64,000 bases of DNA from Devosia yakushimensis (lineage in GTDB: Bacteria > Pseudomonadota > Alphaproteobacteria > Rhizobiales > Devosiaceae). Numbering within the stretch: the first letter of the stretch is position 1; each line of letters starts with the position of its first letter. The DNA is taken from NCBI RefSeq assembly GCF_030159855.1, contig NZ_BSNG01000003.1, positions 43,418 to 107,417 of the forward strand, written 5' to 3'. A model generated the notes under the pieces. It did no database searches. It was not told the DNA's origin and worked only from the letters and a program-made list of their open reading frames with translations. Of this stretch, positions 1 to 8,153 are shown in pieces. The position numbers and the translations under genes were made by a program.

Positions 1-470
1 ATGGCGTCGAGGGCATCGCCCCGGTCATAGCCGAATGCGACGGCGATATCGGCCAGCACATTATCGTCGTTGATCTGCCGGTGCTCGAGGAAATAGGCCT
101 CGGCAATGGCATTGGCCAATTCGTGCTGGATGCCCATGGGCTTGGCCAGCCGCGTAATGGTATGGGCCTTGGCGGTATTGAACATGCGCGGCTGCTGGGA
201 AAGATCGAGATCGATCCCGGCCTTCTTGGCCTCCCCTTCCACGCGCGCCCACATTTCGCGGGGGTCCTTGCCATATTTTGCGCGCAGCATTTCCCCCACA
301 TCGACCCCTTCGGGCGGCACGCTGGGATCGAGATAGAAGGGATGGTTCTCCACCACCACCTCGACATCGTCGGGCAGCGCGGCCAGGGCCGTATCGAGCC
401 GCGCCGAGCCGACCAGGCACCAGGGGCATACGACATCGGTGAACACATCGACCTTGAGGATTTTGGACAT
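1..470 (-). CDS. DsbA-family (FrnE-like) thioredoxin-fold oxidoreductase, C-terminus cut by window edge
   Basis: The minus-strand frame opens with ATG at 470 and stays open to base 1, giving about 156 residues of the N-terminal part. The N-terminus has a thioredoxin-fold beta strand followed by the redox motif C15-P-W-C18. Further on are an FYLDP segment and a helical insertion typical of the DsbA/2-hydroxychromene-2-carboxylate isomerase superfamily, FrnE branch. FrnE-like proteins are cytosolic disulfide oxidoreductases of about 210-230 aa, so roughly a quarter is missing. There is no signal peptide, which fits the cytosolic branch. The fold and CxxC are clear; the substrate is unknown. Confidence 0.85.
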   Translation of the reverse strand, partial: MSKILKVDVFTDVVCPWCLVGSARLDTALAALPDDVEVVVENHPFYLDPSVPPEGVDVGEMLRAKYGKDPREMWARVEGEAKKAGIDLDLSQQPRMFNTAKAHTITRLAKPMGIQHELANAIAEAYFLEHRQINDDNVLADIAVAFGYDRGDALDA

Positions 471-566
471 CGGGCAATCCTTGCCAATTCACATTGCCCA
501 ATCACATGGCGCGGAATGCCCGCCCCTGCAAGAACGCACGTTGAGGTAACCTAGGGCGTTTCCAGC

Positions 567-1100
567 TCAATTCTGCCCGTTGGTGAGCCCGAAGGGCGGC
601 GACCAGCCGCCGGCAAAGCTCAGCCCGATCAAGGCGCTGAACCCCATCCAGAGCAGCCCCGGCGCCATCAGCAGTGCCGCGAGCGCCGAAACCCGGGCGA
701 CACGCGCAATGCTGGCAAGGCCCACGATCAGCAGAGCCATGGCAATTGCGCTCAAGGTCAGGGAATCGAGCGGCGCCACCAGGAACGGAAAGGCGATCGT
801 GCCGGCCATCAGCCCGCTCACCCACCAGGCGGCATTGCGCCCGGCCCGGCCCTTGCCGGCTACCACCCAACGTGCTGCGCCGAACAGCGGCAAAGCGCCC
901 AGATGCAGCACCGCGCCGAGCCAGGAGGGCATGCCGAATGGGGCAAAGAACAATGCTTGCGTGCCAGCAAGGTGAGCCGCGCCATTAGCCAGGATGAACA
1001 GCGCCAGTGGCAGCGCAGCGCTGACCATCAGACTCAGTAAATCATGCCAGTCAGCATCGAGCGCCGAAACCTGGGGGATCGCAATTGCCTTGGCCGCCAT
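567..1100 (-). CDS. tspO: TspO/MBR family membrane protein
   Basis: A 177-residue, very hydrophobic protein with about five predicted membrane helices. Tryptophan and proline are spaced as in TspO (a P-S-W-L-G segment near the middle, W pairs in later loops, a W-rich end). TspO proteins bind tetrapyrroles and related ligands in the membrane and, in alphaproteobacteria, affect the oxygen/pigment response. The ATG at 1100 is preferred over an upstream TTG at 1142. The N-terminus has about 20 extra residues before the first helix compared with classical TspO. It lies behind no obvious operon partner; the DsbA-like gene starts about 100 bp downstream. Sequence conservation is moderate, so TspO/MBR-like is safer than a strict orthology claim. 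Confidence 0.7.
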   Translation of the reverse strand: MAAKAIAIPQVSALDADWHDLLSLMVSAALPLALFILANGAAHLAGTQALFFAPFGMPSWLGAVLHLGALPLFGAARWVVAGKGRAGRNAAWWVSGLMAGTIAFPFLVAPLDSLTLSAIAMALLIVGLASIARVARVSALAALLMAPGLLWMGFSALIGLSFAGGWSPPFGLTNGQN

Positions 1101-1215
1101 ATCGGCACCTGTCGAGCGTTGTTCCGCCCAACCAATGGCCAAAACGGCAGATGAGTTCCCTATACGTCAACACAGCTATGTGATGGTGCCAGGTCCAGGC
1201 AGCCAAGAGGCAGGC

Positions 1216-1242
1216 AAAAAGTCCCCGGCCCGATGGCCGGGG
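1216..1242 (-). terminator. Rho-independent terminator of the first small peptide gene
   Basis: On the minus strand an 8-bp perfect GC stem (CCCCGGCC / GGCCGGGG, loop ATCG) is followed by AC and a T5 tract. It starts just after the stop codon of the peptide gene at 1249. Confidence 0.8.
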
Positions 1243-1248
1243 CTCGCT

Positions 1249-1377
1249 TTATGGGGAATAAACCGTCTTGCCCCAGGCCGAGCTGGTATACCCGATTATG
1301 TGCCGGCTCTGACCGGCGGCCTGCGCGGTGGCGGTCAGGGCCAGAACGGCCACCGCCACAATCATCATCATCTTCAT
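1249..1377 (-). CDS. Small secreted peptide 1 (42 aa), function unknown
   Basis: A 42-residue reading frame. MKMMM is followed by a run of A/V/L residues and a TAQAAG site that looks like signal peptidase I cleavage, leaving a mature peptide of about 20 residues (GQSRH... ending TVYSP). AGGA lies 8 nt before the ATG. The gene has its own upstream inverted repeat (1489-1506), a putative promoter and its own terminator (1216-1242), so it is very likely a real monocistronic gene. It is a paralogue of the peptide at 1593-1727: same signal-peptide style, same length, and both mature parts end in KT plus an aromatic-rich tail. I do not recognise a family. A secreted signal, envelope stress effector or protein-binding peptide are all possible. 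Confidence 0.65.
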   Translation of the reverse strand: MKMMMIVAVAVLALTATAQAAGQSRHIIGYTSSAWGKTVYSP

Positions 1378-1488
1378 CGACAATATCCTAAGAAAAGGCC
1401 GAAGCCCCGGCGCGGTAAGACTGGATCGGAGCGGCCCCGCCCCGGATAGCCGCCCGGGGTCTTCTAGCCATCGGGCTGATTGGAGCAG

Positions 1489-1506
1489 ATACGGCCGATG
1501 CCGTAT
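1489..1506 (-). promoter_or_regulatory. Operator copy 1: ATACGGC-N4-GCCGTAT inverted repeat
   Basis: On the minus strand it reads ATACGGCATCGGCCGTAT, a perfect 7-bp inverted repeat with a 4-nt spacer, preceded by GCGAA. A TAGAA hexamer-like element lies 22 nt downstream, placing the site near -43 relative to the inferred start of transcription. That is the usual position for a NarL/FixJ-type activator. The peptide 1 ATG is 111 nt downstream. The same element occurs at 1840-1857 and 4338-4355. Confidence 0.65.
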
Positions 1507-1556
1507 TTCGCCGCCAGGCCGGGCGCATTGGTTACCGAAAGCCTTCCGGGCGCCGG

Positions 1557-1587
1557 AAAATTCCCCCAGCGCCATGGCCGGGGGAAT
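1557..1587 (-). terminator. Rho-independent terminator of the second small peptide gene
   Basis: On the minus strand ATTCCCCC and GGGGGAAT form an 8-bp stem around a 12-nt loop that can pair further (GGCCATGGC), followed by a short T tract. It lies directly after the peptide 2 stop codon. Confidence 0.65.
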
Positions 1588-1592
1588 ACCGA

Positions 1593-1727
1593 TCAGTCAA
1601 AGAAATGCGTCTTGTTCAGCGACGACGATACTGCCGGCTTCGATGTGGTAGGCTTGTTGTTGCCCGCGGCGTGGGCCGTGACGGTCAGGGCCATAAGCGC
1701 CGTCGCCACGATCAGGATCATCTTCAT
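1593..1727 (-). CDS. Small secreted peptide 2 (44 aa), paralogue of peptide 1
   Basis: A 44-residue frame starting MKMIL, with a hydrophobic core and a TAHAAG cleavage-like site. The mature peptide is about 21-23 residues, polar and Ser/Lys/Thr-rich, ending NKTHFFD. AGGAG lies 7 nt before this ATG; a second in-frame ATG two codons upstream sits too close to the ribosome site. Alignment with peptide 1 shows identity concentrated in the signal peptide (MKM, IVA, ALT, TA, AAG) and a weak KT-aromatic C-terminus. The upstream region duplicates that of peptide 1: inverted repeat, the same 22-nt spacing to a TAGAA element and the same distance to ATG. A duplication of the whole unit is likely. Function unknown. 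Confidence 0.65.
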   Translation of the reverse strand: MKMILIVATALMALTVTAHAAGNNKPTTSKPAVSSSLNKTHFFD

Positions 1728-1839
1728 GATCATCTCCTCGAAATGGGCCATGGGCCCCGGCGCGACAGGGCCGAAGCGGAACGGCCCGCGCCATTTTGCC
1801 GTCCCAAGGCCGTTCTAGCCCTCTGCACCAGCCCGGCAG

Positions 1840-1857
1840 ATACGGCCGATGCCGTAT
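1840..1857 (-). promoter_or_regulatory. Operator copy 2: ATACGGC-N4-GCCGTAT inverted repeat
   Basis: Identical over 18 bp to the copy at 1489-1506 and also preceded by GCGAA. A TAGAA element lies 22 nt downstream and the peptide 2 ATG 112 nt downstream. It sits between the stop codon of the sensor kinase (1894) and peptide 2. Confidence 0.65.
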
Positions 1858-1893
1858 TTCGCCCGCGGATGGGGCCATGACATCGCCGACTGG

Positions 1894-3603
1894 TTACCGG
1901 AAGCTTCCGGCAATGGCCTCTCCAAGCGCATCTGGATCGACGGGTTTGTGCAGCAGCCGATGGCCGCTTTCCGTCGCCTCGCGCAAGCGGTCGGGCGCAG
2001 TGTCGCCCGTGAGGATGATGACGGGCAGGTCCCGGCCCAGATGCCGCCGCACCATTGCCACCGCATCCCTGGCGGTCAGGCCGCCGCTCAAGCGGTAATC
2101 GGTAATAAGCAGGTCCGGTTCGTCCTCGCCCATGGCCGAGATGACCTGCCCAGACGAGCGGCCGGCCCAGACCTGATGCCCCCAGGCCTCGAGCAGCTGG
2201 ACCAGCCCTTCCAGCGCATCGGCCTCGTCGTCTATGACGGCAATAGCCAGAGGCGCCTGGCTCTCCGTTTCCGGCTGGTCCAGTGCCGCCGCGATAGGAG
2301 CGGCGAGCGGCAGCAGCAGGGAAAAGGTCGAGCCTTTTCCCACCACCGAGCGGAGCCGCAGCGCGTGCCCCAACAGGTCCGCCATGCGCCGCACGATGGA
2401 GAGGCCCAGCCCCAGACCATGCTTTTCAGCGCTGGGAAGCTGCACGAATTCGTCGAAAACCGCCTCGAGCTGATCGGCGGGAATGCCCGGACCGGTATCG
2501 AGCACCGCGATCTCGACCTGGTCACCCCGCCGCCGCACGCCCAGCAAGACCTTTCCCTCATTGGTATAGCGAAAGGCATTGGCCAGCAGATTGCCCAGAA
2601 TGCGACGCAGCAAAACCGGATCGGTCTCGACCCAGGCGCCGGAAGAGACCACCCGCCAATCCAGGCCACGCTCCCCGGCGCTGGCCTCGAACTCACCCTT
2701 GAGATCGTCGAACAATCGGGCCAGTTGCACCGCCTGCACCTTGATCGGCACCACGCCGGCATCCAGCCGCGAAATGTCGAGCAACCCGTTCAGCACGCCG
2801 CCGAAATTGCCGATCACCATACGCAACCGGCTGGCAATCGCCTGGGCTGCCGACGCCGCCACATCGCCTCGCTGCGCCATGGTCCGCAGCGTTTCGACGA
2901 ACAGGCTCATGGCATGCACCGGCTGGCGCAGGTCGTGGCTGGCCGCGGCGAGGAACCGCGATTTGGAGTGGTTTGCCGCCTGGGCCAGATCGCGCTGCCG
3001 TTCGAGATCGCCGATCAGGGCGAGGTTTTCCGACCGCAGCCGCACGGTCTCGGCCAGCGTCCGGAAGGTCTGCCGGCTGTAATAGAGATTGACCGCGATG
3101 AGGCAGAGCACGAAGAACAGATAGATGCGAAAGACTTCGCCCTCCCCCAGCACGCATCGCACCGCCAGCGGCAGCAACATGGCCAGCGCCGTACCCGCAT
3201 AGGCAGGCGGAAAAGCCGAGAGCGAAGGCACCGCGCCGCAGGCCAGCCCCGTCAATACGATGCAGGTGAAAGCCGCCATATTGGGCTCGCCCGGAATGAA
3301 CCCGACCCAGCCCACCGCGCCCCATAAAGCGGCCGAAGCCCAGGAAAAGGCGGTAGCGCGCCAGGCCCAGGTGAGCGCCTGCCCCGCCCCGCTGTCCCGG
3401 CGGAAATAGAGCCGCGCCAAAACGATCCGCGCCACGGTCAGCCCATACATGGCCCCGATCCAGCCAAACAGCGCCGCCGCCGGCACCGCATCGCGCAGCA
3501 TATAGGCCACAGGCAGCGGAATGACGAAATTGGCGAAGAGGATTGCATAGGACTGGCGATAGAGCAGGTCGATAAGGGCTTCCCAAAGGGGTCTTTCCTG
3601 CAC
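1894..3603 (-). CDS. Hybrid sensor histidine kinase with C-terminal receiver (NahK/ErcS-like architecture)
   Basis: A 569-aa inner-membrane kinase. The N-terminal 170 residues form about six membrane helices with short loops (MASE-like sensor, no large periplasmic domain). A short coiled coil follows, then a HisKA domain with the phospho-acceptor H223 in SHDLRQP, and an HATPase domain with N box (NLLANAFRY), DTGPGIP and GLGLGLSIV. A receiver domain from about 450 to 569 has DD near its start, an acceptor D in LLITDYRL and a conserved K in LHKPV. This architecture usually works with a separate LuxR-type response regulator, and one lies divergently 40 bp away. The ligand is unknown; a membrane or quinone signal is typical of such sensors but is not shown here. 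Confidence 0.9.
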   Translation of the reverse strand: MQERPLWEALIDLLYRQSYAILFANFVIPLPVAYMLRDAVPAAALFGWIGAMYGLTVARIVLARLYFRRDSGAGQALTWAWRATAFSWASAALWGAVGWVGFIPGEPNMAAFTCIVLTGLACGAVPSLSAFPPAYAGTALAMLLPLAVRCVLGEGEVFRIYLFFVLCLIAVNLYYSRQTFRTLAETVRLRSENLALIGDLERQRDLAQAANHSKSRFLAAASHDLRQPVHAMSLFVETLRTMAQRGDVAASAAQAIASRLRMVIGNFGGVLNGLLDISRLDAGVVPIKVQAVQLARLFDDLKGEFEASAGERGLDWRVVSSGAWVETDPVLLRRILGNLLANAFRYTNEGKVLLGVRRRGDQVEIAVLDTGPGIPADQLEAVFDEFVQLPSAEKHGLGLGLSIVRRMADLLGHALRLRSVVGKGSTFSLLLPLAAPIAAALDQPETESQAPLAIAVIDDEADALEGLVQLLEAWGHQVWAGRSSGQVISAMGEDEPDLLITDYRLSGGLTARDAVAMVRRHLGRDLPVIILTGDTAPDRLREATESGHRLLHKPVDPDALGEAIAGSFR

Positions 3604-3643
3604 GATCCTGCCTCCGTCTCGTTCAAACCATTATCAGGCAACC

Positions 3644-4264
3644 ATGATTCGCGCGCTGAAGGTCGTCCTGGCCGACGATCATGCCATCGTCAGGGAGGGT
3701 CTCAAACTCCTGCTCTCCACCATGGATGGCGTGAATGTGGTGGCCGAGGCAGCGAGCGCTGCCGAGATCCTGGACCAGCTCGCCGCGACCGGAGCGGACC
3801 TGCTCGTCCTCGATCTGGGCATGCCCGGCATTGCCGGCGTCCAGTTCATCCGCGAGCTGCGGGCAACCCATACAAAGTTGCGCATCCTGGTGCTCACCGC
3901 CAATATCGAGCCGCGCATGGTAAGCGCCGCCATGGAGGCGGGCGCCGATGGCTATCTCACCAAGCATGGCGATGCCGCCGAAATCGGCCAGGCCATCGCC
4001 GCCCTGCGCGAGGACAGATCCTATGTCAGCCAGGCGACGGGCTTCGCCTCTCAATCCATCTCACCCATCCCGCTGACCCGGCGCGAACGCGAAATCCTGG
4101 CCCTCATCGCCAGCGGCACCACGACACCCGACATTGCCTTGCGCCTGGGCATCAGCCCGCTCACCGCCCGCAAGCATCGCGAAAACCTGATGCGCAAGCT
4201 CGACCTGCACAACGCCGCCGAAATCACCGCCTATGCCATGCGCCTGGGCTTGCCGGCGGGGTAG
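3644..4264 (+). CDS. NarL/FixJ-family response regulator
   Basis: A 206-aa two-domain regulator. The receiver domain (about 4-120) has the acidic pair DDH, acceptor Asp in LLVLDLGMPG, and T/K positions in VLTAN and YLTKHG. The LuxR-type helix-turn-helix (about 142-202) has LTRREREIL, ISPLTARKH and LMRKLDLHN. Almost certainly it is the partner of the divergent hybrid kinase (40-bp gap). Three 18-bp inverted repeats in the neighbourhood (1489, 1840, 4338), each upstream of a gene, are its best candidate binding sites because the length and symmetry suit a LuxR-type dimer. The shared intergenic gap is too short to hold two full promoters without overlap, so expression of the pair may be coupled. 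Confidence 0.92.
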   Translation: MIRALKVVLADDHAIVREGLKLLLSTMDGVNVVAEAASAAEILDQLAATGADLLVLDLGMPGIAGVQFIRELRATHTKLRILVLTANIEPRMVSAAMEAGADGYLTKHGDAAEIGQAIAALREDRSYVSQATGFASQSISPIPLTRREREILALIASGTTTPDIALRLGISPLTARKHRENLMRKLDLHNAAEITAYAMRLGLPAG

Positions 4265-4337
4265 GAACCGCACCAATCCCACCCACCGCCCCTCCCCTTC
4301 ACCCTTTCTTGACGATAAACCGGTCCCCCGCGTCGAA

Positions 4338-4355
4338 ATACGGCGGGCGTCGTAT
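4338..4355 (+). promoter_or_regulatory. Operator copy 3: ATACGGC-N4-GTCGTAT inverted repeat
   Basis: On the plus strand it reads ATACGGCGGGCGTCGTAT, preceded by GTCGAA. It differs from copies 1 and 2 only in the spacer and one arm base. A TATCTA element lies 23 nt downstream and the LysE-family exporter ATG (4418) 62 nt downstream. Confidence 0.6.
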
Positions 4356-4417
4356 CCCGCTCGGCGCCGGCGCCGACCTATCTAGTCCTCCCCGCAATGT
4401 CCCAAGGGAGGACCGTC

Positions 4418-5041
4418 ATGCCCATGATGGAAACGTGGATGCCCTTTATTATCGCCACGGCGATATTCGCCTGCATGCCCGGTCCGGCCATTCTCTATAT
4501 GACGGCACAGACCCTGGCCCATGGCGGCCGCGCCGGCATAATGGCTGCACTCGGCATCCATATCGGCTGCTATGTCCATATCCTTGCAGCAGCCATCGGA
4601 CTGGCGGCCCTGCTCGAACATGTTCCCACGCTCTATGCCGCCATCCGCTTTCTGGGCGCGGGCTACCTGGTCTGGCTGGGCGTGAGCATGTTGCTGAACC
4701 TCTCCCGCGCTGCGCCAGGCGGCGCCATTGCCGGCGGACCGAGTGCCATTTTCCGTCAGAGCGTCATGGTGGAAATGCTCAACCCCAAGACCGCCCTGTT
4801 CTTCGTGACCTTCCTGCCTCAATTCGTCGATCCCGCGGCCGGCCTGCCGGTGAGCCTGCAATTCCTGGCCCTGGGCATGATCGTCAATCTCGCCCTCTCG
4901 CTGGCCGATCTGGCGGCGGTTGGCCTAGCCTCGCTGGCCTCGGCCCGCCTTCCCGCGCGTGGCCACCTACTGCCGGCCATCAGCGGCTCCATGCTGATCG
5001 GGCTGGGCGTCATCCTGGTCTGGCAATCGCCGGGTCTTTGA
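4418..5041 (+). CDS. LysE/RhtB-family amino-acid exporter
   Basis: A 207-aa inner-membrane protein with about six hydrophobic segments. It carries the LysE-family signature near the N-terminus (CMPGPAIL, then a small-residue GGRAGIMAALGIHIG helix) and the loop N-P-K-T-A-L-F-F. Members export amino acids such as threonine, homoserine or lysine by proton antiport. AGGGAGG 6 nt upstream supports the ATG at 4418 rather than one 7 codons earlier. The gene follows the response regulator and has operator copy 3 in front of it, so it probably belongs to the same regulon. Its stop codon abuts the convergent SARP-type regulator gene. Substrate not deducible. Confidence 0.88.
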   Translation: MPMMETWMPFIIATAIFACMPGPAILYMTAQTLAHGGRAGIMAALGIHIGCYVHILAAAIGLAALLEHVPTLYAAIRFLGAGYLVWLGVSMLLNLSRAAPGGAIAGGPSAIFRQSVMVEMLNPKTALFFVTFLPQFVDPAAGLPVSLQFLALGMIVNLALSLADLAAVGLASLASARLPARGHLLPAISGSMLIGLGVILVWQSPGL

Positions 5042-8023
5042 CTAAACCGGCCGCAGGATGCGCCCGGCCATGCTCGCAGCCTCGGCGGCCTGCAATTCGG
5101 TGAGGCTACCGCCTTCCTCAAGCAGTGCATTGAGGCGATAGGGCGTGAGGCGCCGCGCCAATTCGCCGGTCAACCGCTGGTGGGTGACCTGCTCGGTCAG
5201 CTCGCGGCTGGCCGTACCCCTGGCGTAAAAGGCGCTGGAAAACCCCAGCAGCCTTGCGCCCAAATCGGCGTCGCCACTCAGCACGGCCACCAGCGCCAGA
5301 TGTTCGCTGGCCCGGACAATGGCCGCCGACCAGCCCAGCGCCCGGGCCTCGCGCAGGCTCTCCGAGGCGACCTGGGCCGCCTGTTCGACATTGCCCGCCG
5401 CCAGCAGATAGGAGGCCAGATTGGCCAGCCCCAGCGTCGCCTGGCGCCGATTGTGATCGCGCCCCTCCAGCATGAAGCGAATGCCGTCAATGGCGTTCTC
5501 CACCTCCCCGGCGCCGAAATCGAGCTCGGCCAGGGCGATCTGGGCGCTGGCCGTACCCCGGCTGTCCCCGACGCTGCGGCACACCGCCATGGACCGGCCG
5601 ATCATGGTCCGCGCCGCGGCAAAATCGCCGCCGAGATAGGCGGCCACCCCCTTGGAGCGCAGGCAATTGGCCAGCGGCTTGGTGGGGCCCAATGGCTCAA
5701 GCACGGCCAATGCATCGTCGAGATAGGGCAGCGACCTGGCGATTGTCTGCGGGGTCAGCAGCGCCGCTCCCGCCCGCGCCAGCGCTTCCCCCAGATCCAG
5801 GGGTCGCCCGGCCGAGCGGAACAATCCTATGGCCTGGTCGGCATAGGAAAAGCCCGATTGGTCGCCATGGGCGCTATTGGAGGTCCGCGCCAGGCAGAGA
5901 CGCCCCACAATGGCAGGTGAACTCTGTTCGGTACGATGCGCCATTGCCGTTTCCACCCAGCGCCCGCGCTCGCGAAACAGCGACAGCTCGTCCCACAGCC
6001 GCATGCTGTGTCCGGCCAGCTCCACGCCGAGCACGGCATCGCCATCGGCACCGAAAGCCCATTCCAGCGAAGCGCGCAGATTGTCGAGCTCAGGCTCGCA
6101 CCGCGCCAGCCAGGTGACGCTGGGGGTTGCGGCCCAGCTTTCCCCGGCATCGGCAAAGCGATGGATCAGATATTCGGCGAGTTGGCGCTGCCGTCCCGCT
6201 TCGCCTTCCTCGCGCTGCTTGTCGAGCGCGTAGCGCCGCGTGGTCTCGAGCAGCCGGTAGCGCGGTTCGGCTTCCGACAGGTCAGCCGTGAGCAGGGATT
6301 TTTCGACCAATGAGGAAATCAGATCGAACATCTGGTGCTCGGCCACCGGCGCGCCGCCGATGACGCGGCTTGCCGAGGTCAGCGTACAGCCCCCGGCAAA
6401 GACGGAGAGGCGCCGCAACAAGGTCTGCTCCTCGGGCCGCAGCAGATCATAGCTCCAGTCGAGCATGGTCTGGAGCGTGCGGTGATGGGGCGGCGTCGCC
6501 TGGGCCGCGCCGCGCAGGGTGAGGAACGACTCGCTGAGATTGGCGGCCAGCCAATCGGGCCGCATCATCTTGAGCCGTCCCACTGCCAGCTCGATCGCAA
6601 GGGGAATGCCATCAACCTGCTTGCAGATGCTGGCCACCGCGGGCGCGGTTGCCGCATCGAGCACGAAGCCCTCGATGGTGGCCGAGGCCCGATCGACGAA
6701 TAATTGCACGGCGCTATAGTCGATGGCCGCATCGGGCGTGATCGCCTCGGTGCGGTCGGGAAAGGCCAGGCGCGGCACGCGATAAAGGCTTTCCCCGCCC
6801 AGCGACAGGCTCTCCCGGCTGGTGGCCAGGATCGCGATGGCCGGGCAATTGCGCAGCAAGGCCTCGGCCAGCCGCGCCGAATTGGCCACCAGATGCTCGC
6901 AATTGTCGAAGATCAGCAGGGCTTCCTTCTGCGCGAGATAGGCAATAGCACTTTCCACCGCCGGCCGGTCGCCCGCGACGGGCACGCCCAAGGCGCCACA
7001 CAGCGCCTCCCCCACCAATTGCGGATCGGCAATGGAGGCAAATTCCACCAGCCATATTCCATCGGCATAGGAACCCACCAACCGAAACCCGGTATCGATG
7101 GCCAGCCGCGTCTTGCCGGCGCCCCCCGGTCCCGTCAGCGTCACCAGCCGATAGCGGCGCAGGCGCTCCAGCACCTCTTCCACTTCATCGCCGCGCCCGA
7201 CCAGACTATTCATCTGCCGCGGCAGATTATGCGCCCTATGGGTGCGGAACTGATCATGAAGGAATGGCGTCGGTCCGCCCAGCTCGGGCACCGATTCGGC
7301 CGATACCCGCAACAGGGCCTTGGTCTCCGCCGACGGCTCGACCGATAATTCCCGCGCCAGAATGGCCCGGCAGCGCTGATATTGCCGCACCGCCATGGCG
7401 CGCTTGCCGCTGGCCAGCAAGGCACGGATCAGGGCCCGGTGCCCTTCTTCGGCCAGCGGGTCGATTTCGATGAGGCGATTGGCGACCGGCTCGGCCTCGC
7501 TATGGCGCCCCGCCTGCGCATAGGCGCTCAGCAGCCATTCGAAGCGCCTGGTGGCAATGGCCTGCAGCTCGGCACGCCGTCCCTGCAGCCATTCCTGCGC
7601 CAGGGGATCGTGAATGCTGACGCCTTCCAGAAACTCCCCGCCATATTGCGCCACCGCCCGTTCCAGCTCCTCGATGGGGCTGTCGGGCGTGCAGCGTAGC
7701 AGGAAGGCTACATCGGAATGCACCGAACCTTCGGTGAAGGCCACGGTCTCGCGATCGATGGCAAGGACCTCATCGGCCGCATCGCCCAATGCCACCCGGA
7801 TGACGGCCAGCGTCTGACGCAGGCTTTGATGGGCCTGTGCCTCGCTGCGCTCGCTCCACAGCAGCGCCCCGATTTCCTCCCGGCTGCCGCTTTGCCCACG
7901 GCGCAAGGCCAGCCAGGACAGCAGAATGCGGGCGCGTTTGAGCTTGAAAACCAGCGCGCGGCCATCCCCGGCCCGCGCCTCGAACGGTCCCAAAAGCCGA
8001 AGATAAAGGTGCGGCGCGTGCAT
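5042..8023 (-). CDS. SARP-type transcriptional regulator: winged helix, BTAD, STAND ATPase and TPR-like repeats
   Basis: A 993-aa cytoplasmic regulator. Residues 1-95 resemble the OmpR-like winged helix of AfsR/SARP proteins (L-R-L-L-G-P-F start, R-A-R-I-L-L-S-W-L). The bacterial transcriptional activation domain follows (about 100-245, helical, ending REL-S-V-E-P-S-A-E-T). An NB-ARC/STAND ATPase (about 265-560) has Walker A GPGGAGKT, Walker B LLIFDNCEH and an LATSRE sensor. The C-terminal 400 residues are alanine-rich helical repeats like TPRs. In actinobacteria this layout integrates a phosphorylation or ligand signal to switch on secondary metabolism. In alphaproteobacteria such proteins exist but their targets are mostly undefined. 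It runs convergent with the exporter gene, and no adjacent gene is an obvious target. Confidence 0.85.
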   Translation of the reverse strand: MHAPHLYLRLLGPFEARAGDGRALVFKLKRARILLSWLALRRGQSGSREEIGALLWSERSEAQAHQSLRQTLAVIRVALGDAADEVLAIDRETVAFTEGSVHSDVAFLLRCTPDSPIEELERAVAQYGGEFLEGVSIHDPLAQEWLQGRRAELQAIATRRFEWLLSAYAQAGRHSEAEPVANRLIEIDPLAEEGHRALIRALLASGKRAMAVRQYQRCRAILARELSVEPSAETKALLRVSAESVPELGGPTPFLHDQFRTHRAHNLPRQMNSLVGRGDEVEEVLERLRRYRLVTLTGPGGAGKTRLAIDTGFRLVGSYADGIWLVEFASIADPQLVGEALCGALGVPVAGDRPAVESAIAYLAQKEALLIFDNCEHLVANSARLAEALLRNCPAIAILATSRESLSLGGESLYRVPRLAFPDRTEAITPDAAIDYSAVQLFVDRASATIEGFVLDAATAPAVASICKQVDGIPLAIELAVGRLKMMRPDWLAANLSESFLTLRGAAQATPPHHRTLQTMLDWSYDLLRPEEQTLLRRLSVFAGGCTLTSASRVIGGAPVAEHQMFDLISSLVEKSLLTADLSEAEPRYRLLETTRRYALDKQREEGEAGRQRQLAEYLIHRFADAGESWAATPSVTWLARCEPELDNLRASLEWAFGADGDAVLGVELAGHSMRLWDELSLFRERGRWVETAMAHRTEQSSPAIVGRLCLARTSNSAHGDQSGFSYADQAIGLFRSAGRPLDLGEALARAGAALLTPQTIARSLPYLDDALAVLEPLGPTKPLANCLRSKGVAAYLGGDFAAARTMIGRSMAVCRSVGDSRGTASAQIALAELDFGAGEVENAIDGIRFMLEGRDHNRRQATLGLANLASYLLAAGNVEQAAQVASESLREARALGWSAAIVRASEHLALVAVLSGDADLGARLLGFSSAFYARGTASRELTEQVTHQRLTGELARRLTPYRLNALLEEGGSLTELQAAEAASMAGRILRPV

Positions 8024-8153
8024 CTCTAGTGGCAGTTCCTGCGCTTTCTCAGAAAGAAGGCTAGCAGATACAATAAAAAATCACGAGTAAATCACGCCTT
8101 TACTGTGCGGGCATCACGCCCTCATGACGATTAGTCCATATTCCCTCAATCAA

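Noticed and set aside
1597..1878. A 93-codon minus-strand open frame across peptide 2 and its promoter
   Set aside because: It runs through the operator and terminator-proximal region in a different frame and lacks a signal peptide or ribosome site; the 44-aa frame fits the duplicated unit.
1849..3327. Plus-strand open frame of about 490 codons opposite the histidine kinase
   Set aside because: The translation is Arg/Gln/His-rich without motifs, while the minus strand encodes all kinase boxes.
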